A stretch of 64,000 nt of DNA from Trematomus loennbergii (taxonomy: Eukaryota; Chordata; Actinopteri; Perciformes; Nototheniidae): NCBI GenBank assembly GCA_012861695.1, contig JAAOOA010000033.1:19631934-19695933 (forward strand). The letters run 5' to 3'. Position 1 is the first letter of the stretch, and each line of letters opens with the position of its first letter. A program made the position numbers and the translations under genes. Of the stretch, positions 54,861-64,000 are shown in pieces. The notes beneath the pieces were generated by a model. The model had not been told where the DNA came from, did not search any database, and saw only the letters and a program-made list of their open reading frames with translations.

Positions 54861-57800
54861 TCAAAAGTTTATTTATTTAAAAAAAATGTTGTTGCTTTAA
54901 ATCTAAGTAACCAAACTCAAGTTTCCAAGAAATTGCAGTAATTTAATTTGTCAATTATTTTTTTTATATATTGATGATCCCCGGGACAGATAATCACATC
55001 ACTGGAAGCCTCATTAATTCCAGCAGTCAGAACAAAGTCTATTACTCTGGAGAGACATTTTCTGATTACTCGAAAATGATAGTCTTCCCATTCCTCAATC
55101 CACAGATGATTAAAGTGGCGTTTTCTTCCTGGCTTTTAAACTTCAACAGTATTAAGGAGGATGAAGCAGATCAAACAAATATTGAGGGATCTATCTCAGC
55201 CCCTCTTTTTATTTTTTTTGTTTCATTCTTTCACATCATCCCTTGGCTCTGTCAACTCTTTCCCCGTCCCACCAACAAATATGTGAGACAAATTGAGTTG
55301 CATGCACCCAATACCCACCACAATTATAGGAGGCCCAATAAGAAAATGAGTCATTTGGTTGTATAATTGGAAATGTGCCTTGCTTGGTCTCTCCGGTCTC
55401 CCACAGGGTTTTGCTCATTTGTGGCGCCATGCTAGGCTGGCTAATTCTTCTTTTAATCACCGACAAACTGCGGAATAGAGTTCCTCCTAAAACTCTTGAC
55501 TGTTTGGTGAAAATGCAGAAAACGTTTTTTTTTGTTATCCTTTCTCTTTTAAGATTGAGGATCCAAAAAGTTCTAATAAAAAATATGTAGTTACTCAGTC
55601 TAAAAAAGGCTTATGTTAAATAAGCTTTCATGTGAGGTGCCAAGGCGATATTTATAGATTTTTTTTCTTTTACTTTCCGATTTCCAAGCTGGCTGGGTTC
55701 AGTCTAAACTGTGACAGAAAACGGACCAGGCAGCAAGAAATATTAATGTTGAAAAAATGAGAAAATCAGTGTCTGCGATGAGATTGAAATGGAGGCATTA
55801 AGATAGCGCAGGGGGGAGACTCAATCATGCATCTGAGGCAGCCATAATTCCACATTCACGCGTCTCAATGACTTGACAGCACTTGAGACAATGCCTGTGA
55901 CCCAGTTGCAGGATTCCAATTAGCAGGGTGTATGCAACAGTTGAGATGAAAAGAGAACAGGGTCTTTACAGAGCCCCAGGGCTGTCTGATTACTGCCTGA
56001 AAACAAGAGTCTTTTGCCCGTGACAAAGAGTGGAGCGACACAGAGGGAGCGCCGGGCCCCAGCTGTTCTATTTCTCTCCAGGCTGAGGACTCTGAAGAGC
56101 TCATCTCATCTCCGCCTGCCTGCCTGCCTTTTTAGATTTTAACCATGCTGGATAGGGTATTTCAGACCAGCCACTCTGAGACACATGTGAGTAGCTGTTG
56201 GTAGATCATTCCTGAAACTGGTGACCTCTGGGTCAAAAGTCTGCATCTGTCACCTCAGAGAGACCTCATATACAAAATGCCTAGTGTTTTACATGGGCAT
56301 AGATGCCTCAAATATGTTCCCTTTGCGAAATAATTAAAGATTTGAGGAAAAAAAAGATCTGACATGGGACGATACGTTGTTAACCAAGTTGTCCCAGCAT
56401 TTTTCATCTTCAAATGAAGCAAAACTGATCAATTGTTCAGTATACTGTCCCAAGTTTCTTAAAAAATAACATTTCCATACATACAGTATATCATACTGAT
56501 ACAATATAAAGCGTGTAAATGTTTCATTAGGTTGTGTGAATATATGTATTCACACATTAAAATCACCTTTTAATTTAACAATTATTTAGTGTGTTTATAT
56601 CATTTTACAAAGTATATTACCATAATAATATAATTTTACTTGTACATTATATATATATGAAAAGTGCATCACAATGAAATATATTGAGAAGCTTGCCTAC
56701 TGTAAACACATTTCCTTTGAGTTTGAGAATGCTCTTATAAAGTTAAGTTTGCTTTACTTTTCTAAAAGTACCTTTAAAAAAATCATCAATATGTAAAATT
56801 AAGTATTTTAGAGCATTAACAGCGAGCATCATTTAATGCAAGACACTACAGTTAAAAACTTTCTTATATGCAATGATCATTTTGAGATTTGGAATTTCAG
56901 ACTAGTGGGGAAAAGAAAACATATTCTGACATTTTAAGTGTACAAATATCTTAATGTAAAAGATGATACAGGGTGACATCCATTACATTCACCTGTTTTG
57001 CCTCCTCTCAATTTATATTTAACTTCAGTTGTATTTTAGTACACCTAGTAAATATACACATATTTTAAAAAGATATGTCATTGTGCTTAAGTCCTATAAT
57101 GCCTTTGCTTTTGTAAAGTAAATGTATGTCCATTCTGTATTTAATCAAAGCCAATAAATCAAGAATTCAGATTTCATGAATGAAGTAGGGGTTAGAATAG
57201 GTAAATATACACGCATGATTTTCATCAAAATGCATATGTAAATCCACTAATCCAATGACTATGCATGTGCATGTTCTGTGGCGGAGCAAAAAAAAGGGAT
57301 AAGTAATCAAATAAGTCCATTTCCATTAACTGTAGTAGTACCCAGAACACGCTGCCATACATTTTGGGCAAACAGTCGCAGTCTAGCCGAGTGAAAGCTG
57401 AAACTCCAACAGGAAGTAAAACAGTAATGTCACACGACTGGCTTTGTTTGCATACAGTTTCATAATGGCAGTGATTCTGAATGAGATGTCCCTATGCATT
57501 CCAAAGCTGTGTAGAGTTTATAATGACAGATTTAAATGATGAAGACGCATTTCAGGAAAGCAATTTTCATGCATAGATGAAAAATTAAAATGAATGACGC
57601 AGTGTATCTCCCACACTGCAGAGAGGCCAGTGTTCCAGTCAGGCAGTGCATTTCTCCAGAGAGGCAGCCTGTCAGCCAGCAGCATGAGGAGCTTAATCTT
57701 CAATCTGCGTTTGGAACGTGCCACGGGGGTCAAAGATTACACCACCCTGCGATCATCGCCACATAATGCATACATTCTCATTCTGTCAGAGCTTGGTAAA

Positions 57801-58690
57801 CACTGGCTGACTAACTGAACACGGGGCCACAGAGAGGAGGGCTAATTCAAATTCAGACAAACGTGCTGCAAGACGGACGCCTTCAAAATCTCATCACCAA
57901 CTTCTCTACAAAATAAATTGTATCTAATAATAAACCAGCAAAAATCCTGTATCCAATGTCTGTTTTCATTTTCTGGAGGAATTGAATATGCTGTACACAA
58001 TAACTCGGTTTGTTTGGTTTGCTTTGTGTCCTAATTCTGCTGCTCATACCATGATATTACTGCAACATAAAAGCAAAATAGCTCCCCTAATATGAACAAA
58101 AAGCTCCTTATAGCTGTGTATTGCAGACCAGGTGAAGCTGCTCCCTGTACCATGCAGCCACACTCCCCTCCCCTCCTCCCCCCTCCCTCCCTACATTAAC
58201 ATTCATAGAGCCAGTGGAGTGTGGCGAGCCGCGTTCATCGAGCCAACGACGAGATGCAGGGATGATGGGGGAGAGGGAGGGTGGAGGGTGGAGGATGGAG
58301 TCCCCCCGTCCCCGTCCCCCCTACAAGAATATAAGGCTGTTTGAGGAAGGGGAGGGGTAGAGGTGATGAAGGTTGCCGGGTATAGGATTGTGGGAAAGGT
58401 CAGCAACCAAGGTGCTACGTCTTTGGCCATATATCACAATTATGACTCGAGGTCATTGGCTGGTATGGAGATTAGAGGAGCAGTGACAGGTCCGCATGGC
58501 ATTCTGGAGGAGCGGGCAAGGCCGGGCCGGCAGGAAGTCACCGACAACTGAGAGCCCATATTTCAGTAAAAAAACAATTGTCAGCCAAGCTAGAGGTGTA
58601 GCGTTGGGGTTTGAAGCCTTAGCTGTAAATACTGCTGCTTTTGAACAAATGCTAGCATGCTAAACTCAGATGTTGATCATGGTAAACATT
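54861..58690. other. Downstream intergenic DNA, no gene recognised
   Basis: Mostly AT-rich. GC-balanced non-repetitive islands lie at about 55000-56110, 57360-57870 and 58120-58560. The second contains CTCCCACACTGCAGAGAGGC and GGAGCTTAATCTTCAATCTG. None gives a splice-bounded coding match. Confidence 0.4.
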
Positions 58691-58699
58691 ATACCATCT

Positions 58700-58990
58700 A
58701 CACTGAAAAAAACTGAAATGTTGACTTTACTTAAATGTACCACATTTCACCTTACTTTTTTTTTAATGACTGATTTTAAATGCCATTTTCTTAATGTCTT
58801 TCATTTTTTGTAAAGCACTTTGAATTGCCTTGTGTTGAAAGGTGCTATATAAATAAACTTGCCTTGCCTTGCCTTGCCTTGCCTTGCCTTGCCTTGCCTT
58901 GCCTTGCCTTACTGAATTAGGTTAGTTGAAAGCAATAATATTGAGTGGATTAATATGAACTCAAACTAATATTATTGCTTACTAACCTAT
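58700..58990. repeat. Repeat interrupted by a LINE-type tail
   Basis: Outer pieces ACACTGAAAAAAACTGAAAT (58700) and AACTAATATTATTGCTT (about 58965) belong to the same family as 58-310 (reverse). Between them, about 58757-58910, lies a separate unit (next entry). Confidence 0.5.
58790..58910 (+). repeat. LINE-type 3' tail with (CCTTG)n microsatellite
   Basis: TTGTAAAGCACTTTGAATTG and GGTGCTATATAAATAAACTT form the standard 3' end of a fish LINE family, followed by about ten copies of CCTTG (58859-58910). Confidence 0.75.
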
Positions 58991-59094
58991 CACCATTTCA
59001 TGTTTCAGTTGTTCAGTCTAACACAAGCTGCAATAGCTTAAACTTGATGTTCTACTAGCCAGCAGTGACTCCGCTGGTTGTAAAACACTGTCAG

Positions 59095-59430
59095 ATTCTA
59101 TACTGTAGAAGTCTATGAAAAATAGTTTTTACATCTCACTTGGTTTAATTTCTTAGTTAACATTTTCCTAATGAGTTTAAGGTTTCAATTTGCTAGTTTT
59201 AACTATTTTTTACTAAAGAATGATGTTTATTTAGTACATTCTTGTCTCATCTAGAGTCAAAAAGATGATAAAGCAGAATGTGCTTTTGGCGTAGCTTTCT
59301 TCTGATTGGTCACTTCTGCATTGTGTTGTTGGGTGATGTCCGTAATATTGTCTTGTAAAAATGTAACCCTTTCACAGTGTGGTTTCACTTCATGAAAGTT
59401 AATTGTGGTATTTTAGGGCTGAAACTAAAA
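59095..59430 (+). repeat. Interspersed repeat, copy B (pair with 1483-1830)
   Basis: Starts TATACTGTAGAAGTCTATGA; includes CATCTCACTTGGTTTAAT, TTTAAGGTTTCAATTTGCTA and TTCTGATTGGTCACTTCTGC in the same order as copy A. Confidence 0.55.
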
Positions 59431-59859
59431 TACAAGCACCATTTGTGTTACTGCTGCGACAACTGTTCGACTCATCTGTACTGTATTGTAAATGTATAAA
59501 AAGTGTACAAATGTTAGTCCACAGTCATTAAGGCTAGCAGAAATGTCTACCTATAATTTACTTGGCATACACATAATTATATTTCTGTGAATCATAATTG
59601 TATGTTCTTTTGACCTCATCATACTATCTTCTTATGAAAGATAAAATAATGTTGCAATAGCACTTGATGTTGCTAGTTGAGTTTGAAATACAGCAAATAC
59701 ATGTGTGTTTACTTCACATACAAACATTGCATGCACTTTAAGGTATAGTGGGACACTGTAGTTTTACATCTTATCCAAGTCACATGTCAGGATAAAGTCA
59801 CAGATTGGCAATTGCAAAAGAAGATACTGAAAAGCATGCAGTCTGCTACACACACACAT

Positions 59860-60075
59860 CATTACATTACAATACGTTACATGTCACTTGTTAGACGCTT
59901 TTATCCAAAGCGACTTGCATACTCAATACTGTGGGCAATCCCCACTGGAGCAATTTGGGGTGAAGTGTCTTGCCCAGGGACACAACGACATGCTGACTGC
60001 AGTGGGGTTTGAACCTGTGCTCCCCTGATCCGAACACCAACACACTAGTCCACTGCGCCACACGCCTCCCACATC
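59860..60075 (-). mobile_element. tRNA-derived SINE, reverse orientation
   Basis: Reverse complement of the 32651-32852 element: TTAGACGCTTTTATCCAAAG, AATTTGGGGTGAAGTGTCTT, then GGGGTTTGAACC (B-box complement) and CCACTGCGCCACACGCCTCC (head). Confidence 0.82.
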
Positions 60076-60719
60076 ACAACTCGTTATTATTGTTGTCAGA
60101 CTACTTTGAAATGCAGTCACTTAAAATGTAAATTCTAATCTAAATTTGTTTTATATATGTCAAAATCAAACATTTTCTCAGCATTGCACCTTCTACTGAA
60201 CACAATTGATTTTTTTAGAATATTGTAGGCTGTTTATTAGCCAAAATATCATTTATTTTATTTACATATACTACTTTACTACCTAACTTTTCTCATTATA
60301 TGTTTTGGTATGCACATAGGTGCTGACTAAAATAGTTAAGCTACATGCAAACATCAGTTCAGCAGTGGCCTATTTCCAGAGGTGCGCCACATTAAAATGC
60401 ATGCATTACAGGCATATCAGCGGAGCGTGGAAAGCCAACTCCCTGTGGAAATGTTGGTTTACTGCTTCTCATTGGGGCTGTGCAAGGCTTTGACCAGTGT
60501 CCTCTGGCTCTGAAGGACAAAGGCAACCAACCAGGGAAATCATTGTGCTTGACAACATTGCATATCTGACAACGTTGGTTTGAAACATTTAAATCAGACT
60601 GATAAAGATGTTAGGAGGTACTTTAGAACCTGTCCCTGCTCCAGAAGTGTGATGGAGCAACTAAAGACTAGGAGGGGAGATGGCAGTATCCAATTCATGT
60701 GTTAGAGGTGTTCAGATCA

Positions 60720-61000
60720 TAGACTATACTGTATAAAAGAAAGTGCAGGTAGCCACTGTGACGTCAGCCATTGTTTTGTGGTTGGAAGCCTCTATAGAGT
60801 TTGGCATTAAGATTGTCACTATCTTAGTTTAAACATGGAGCCAGAAGTGATACAAAAGCTTGGACATAAGTACAACTTAATGCTGTTCAAGACACTTGTG
60901 ACAGTACATTTCATTTCAAAATAATGTAAAAAGATTAAAGTTCTAAAACAAAAACACTGACACAACCAAAACGGACATGGCTGTCAGCAATATGACAATA
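60720..61000. repeat. Decayed repeat next to TTAA element
   Basis: CCACTGTGACGTCAGCCATT, TTGTGGTTGGAAGCCTCTAT and AACATGGAGCCAGAAGTGAT resemble a common fish repeat; boundaries are not defined. Confidence 0.4.
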
Positions 61001-61479
61001 TTAAAGGGGCCCTATTATGCTAATTTTAAGGTTTCATATTTGTATGTAGTGTCTCTACTGTGACATGTCTCCATGCTTTAATGTTCAAAAAGCTCTTTAT
61101 TTTTCTCATACTGCCTGTGCTGCAGCACCTCTTTTCACCCTCTGTCTGAAACCAGAGCCCAGTCTGCTCTGATTGGTTAGCTGGTAGCTCTGTCGTGATT
61201 GGTCAACCGCTTAGATGTCCCTCCCCTTAGCCTATCATGTACAATGTGTGTGAGCACTAGCCAATAGAAGCGCGAGTGATAGGTAGTGATGTCACTATGT
61301 TACAGAAGTAAACAAAGGAGTTCAATAGAGGCGTTTCAGGCAGGAGGGGGAGTGTGTGGGAGAGAAACTTCCAGGGAACACAGGAATTCTAGCCTTTACA
61401 GACCATTTACATGCACCAAAAACATATAACACACTACAGGAAAGGGAACATCCCCCAAAACATAATAGGGCCTCTTTAA
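61001..61479. mobile_element. Full-length TTAA-flanked MITE
   Basis: The left end TTAAAGGGGCCCTATTATG and the right end CATAATAGGGCCTCTTTAA are inverted repeats matching at 18 of 19 positions, with TTAA (61001-61004, 61476-61479) as the target duplication. No transposase. It is the reference copy for the partial ones at 5912-6157 and 45450-45665; a short end-like piece also lies at 15631-15660. Confidence 0.85.
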
Positions 61480-62494
61480 AGTAGCCGTCTCTAAACCATA
61501 CCCTGTTTCATCATACGTTACGAAATGCTGTATTGAAGAAGACCCCAAAACTAGATATTGAAACCATGAACTTACCAATCATGTTTACTGAGGTGATAAA
61601 TAAACCATAGGGTAATGTTCTCATTAACTTCTATACAACCAGACTTCTTGCAGTTGGATATTAGTGCTAGTTCAAGGCACTTCTCCATTGGCTTGTCTCT
61701 GAAAACCTGGAGGTCACTGCTTGGCTTAGATTCAGTAAAGCTACTGTAGCAAATGTATTTCCTACATTTAGCGCAGTAAACGCTTGCGGCTTACAGCTAA
61801 AATAAACGCTTGGAAGGCACCTGCAACGCTTGATCAAAAACTGAATCAAAATTCTGTGTATTTATCCTGATGGCTCAGAGGAATGGATTGTTGGAGTACA
61901 AAGCAGAGGAGGTGTGGACTTGGCAGAAACACTATAGCTGAAGACCCCCCTTCCTTCACACCCCCCCCCCCCCCCCTCTATGCCTGGTCGTCAACCCCAT
62001 TACACACACACATGCACACATACATTTTGCAGAGCAGAGCTTTTTTTCGAACTTGAACATTACACGCTTGATTGCGAATGAGAGAAGCGGCAACCTTCTG
62101 TGTGTCATGTCTTTGTCTCAGTGTCCCCATAAACCACAATTACAAGACACAGAGTGATGTGAAGGAATTCAGAGTAAAGAATGTGAAGCACTGCTTAAAA
62201 CCAGTTGGGGACCAATGCCTCCATATGGCATGATATTAAAGACAATGATTGAGCATCTCTTTTTCCATCAAAGCTAGATCCAGACATGATGATTATGGGT
62301 TAGAAACATCCCACAATCATGCTGTTAGCTTATCGCAGGCAAAACCAGTAGCTTTTTGATGTTCACTGTATTGACTGAATGTTATACTATCTTATGTATA
62401 AATGTCTCTGCTCTGTGTTTATCTATATTTCTGTTACTGCTGTCTTTTTATGTCTTTTATAGATCGTTTTAACCCTTAGATGCACGAGTGCCTG

Positions 62495-63125
62495 GACCCT
62501 ACCCTCTTCCATAAGTGGGTCAAAAAGGACCCGTATTAGAATAATATGTGTTTTTATGCCTTTTTTTTCATTTTGGTGAAGAAAAATCACTTGTATAATA
62601 TTTAGTATTATATTTTGGTTCACACTAGAAATATTTTATATAAAATGTTTCACTATTTAGAATTTTTGAATTATTTTTACATTTTGAAAAAAAAAGTTTT
62701 GAACATATTGATGTAAAGATCTCCGCTATTCTGAGACTCTCACAGTATTCCAGTCAATTTTCAAAACTCGTCTCTTCCCCTCTTGTCTACTCATAGCCCC
62801 CCCCCATCAATCCACACGGTTGATCAAGTTTGATAGTCCTATACCCCCCACCCTAACCTTCCCTTATATTGTAAAGTGATTTTGAGTCCTTGAAAAGCCC
62901 TATAAAAATATAATGTATTATTATTATTATTATACTGACAGGTATCAGATCTTGCCGTGTAAAATAATCTTCCTGAGAGGTGTCACTTGTGATGTAGTCT
63001 GTGTGGTCTACAGTGAATGTATTCCTGACAGCCACAGGTGATAAGAATCAAAGGTTCCCATAGGATGCCATAGAAAATGCATGCGGGTCATTTTTGACCC
63101 ACTTATGGAAGCTTGGGGTAGCAAT
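62495..63125. mobile_element. Inverted-repeat element with an inserted LINE-type tail
   Basis: CCATAAGTGGGTCAAAAAGG at 62511 pairs with TTTTTGACCCACTTATGG ending 63109. Between them, 62715-62940 ends TTGTAAAGTGATTTTGAGTC, CCCTATAAAAATATAATG and (ATT)n, a LINE-type 3' end, so one element has landed in another. Limits are approximate. Confidence 0.6.
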
Positions 63126-64000
63126 ACAAAAACTACAATTTCTTAAAATGTATCAAATTTAAATTGAAAATTTGAATGGCATGATATCCAAAACATGTTT
63201 TTGAGGAATAGCTGGAATATGAAATGATAAAAAAATGTAATTACAAAGATGCTTCAAGAAAACCACCTCACCGGGTCAAAAAGGACCAATTTTGGATCAA
63301 TAGAGTATGTATGTATCTATATATCTTGACCCCTGATGTGCGATAACACTGCTTGTAAATATAAAACAATTTAAGCTGCATTTTTCTTTCAATTTATTTA
63401 CAATCTGTAAACAGTATCAGCTACTTCTATGATTATATATGATCTCTTTTTGTTTTCTTTTTTTTTATATACTACTTATTTTTCAGTTTTTACTTATTGG
63501 GTTTTTTATTATAAATACTGTGTAGGCCTATTCATTTTTTATTTAATATGAAAGTCTATTCTTTTGACTTTATCTGGACTATACTTCTGCTGTACATTTC
63601 CCCGTTAAGGGTCAAATAAAGGAATTCTTATTCTGATTTACAACAATTCCCTTTAATAGTATCCACATTTACTATGCATGGGATGTCAATACCTTCCTAC
63701 AGTAGCTAACCGGGTGGATCTTGGAATAACTGAGAATGTGTTGTCAAATTTGAATGCATTATATGGTCATCATACTCTCGAAAAATTAAGAGCAAGTGAA
63801 ACACTGATTAAAATCTTAACATGCATATCTGCCCCGGCTTTTGTGGGTGAATGACTTGTCAATATCTATAACAGGCTGAAATCTTCTTAGCACTTGGCCT
63901 TGCAGATTATAAGCACTGCAGGAAGAGAAAGTAGGTGGGGAACACTCGTGATTCTGTCCTCTTCAACTTTAATCAAAAGTACACTGACGTGCTGCAGCCC
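63126..64000. other. Window end, no gene recognised
   Basis: AT-rich. 63601-63640 (CAAATAAAGGAATTCTTATT) looks like a LINE-type tail. Nothing else supportable. Confidence 0.4.

Noticed and set aside
57594..57818. Plus-strand ORF in a GC-balanced island downstream of acaca
   Set aside because: No similarity to a known protein and no splice-bounded structure; the island is more plausibly regulatory or unique noncoding DNA.
1..64000. CRISPR arrays, bacterial operons, phage or retroviral genes
   Set aside because: None seen. The periodic repeats are microsatellites or a degenerate minisatellite, and no gag, pol or env-like reading or LTR pair was recognised.

Overview
This window is vertebrate nuclear DNA, most likely from a ray-finned fish and probably a percomorph-type teleost. 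The genes have many short exons with GT/AG introns. Introns are compact, AT-rich and full of dinucleotide microsatellites. The interspersed repeats are mostly short non-autonomous DNA transposons (TTAA-flanked and 8-bp-TSD types), with tRNA-derived SINEs and LINE 3' tails. No bacterial, phage or CRISPR feature is present.

Layout. (1) 895-3421, plus strand: the last two coding exons of a TBX2-type T-box transcription factor gene. Its T-box exons lie left of the window, and the last exon has an apparent reading-frame break. (2) 3.5-10.5 kb: AT-rich intergenic DNA made largely of decayed mobile elements. (3) 10.55-11.28 kb: a candidate promoter and 5' region for acaca, with an exact match to the classical sterol regulatory element and two candidate first exons. 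One of these could add a hydrophobic N-terminal leader. (4) 12.38-53.41 kb, plus strand: the complete coding part of acaca (acetyl-CoA carboxylase 1). I could place it as 53 coding exons. The exons total 7,042 nt. With 11 bases that appear to be missing, the total is 7,053 nt, or 2,350 residues plus stop. Domains in order are the AMPK-site N-terminus, ATP-grasp biotin carboxylase, the biotinyl (VMKM) domain, the long central region, and the carboxyltransferase domain. (5) 53.41-54.85 kb: acaca 3' UTR with two AATAAA signals. (6) 54.85-64 kb: no gene recognised, only repeats and a few non-repetitive GC-balanced islands.

The two genes do not form a functional unit. ACC1 makes malonyl-CoA for fatty-acid synthesis; the TBX2-type protein is a developmental repressor. 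From memory of vertebrate gene order, acaca lies near aatf and lhx1, so some non-repetitive intronic islands may be enhancers of a neighbouring developmental gene. That is inference.

Main points for a second look: a cluster of deletion-only frame breaks confined to the carboxyltransferase exons (assembly error or real damage); a 24-nt in-frame micro-exon between a long (CA)n and a long (TG)n tract; the possible membrane-leader first exon; the exact SRE; a duplicated 5' piece of one carboxyltransferase exon; and two TTAA elements sharing one target site. I found no evidence for a wholly new biological system.
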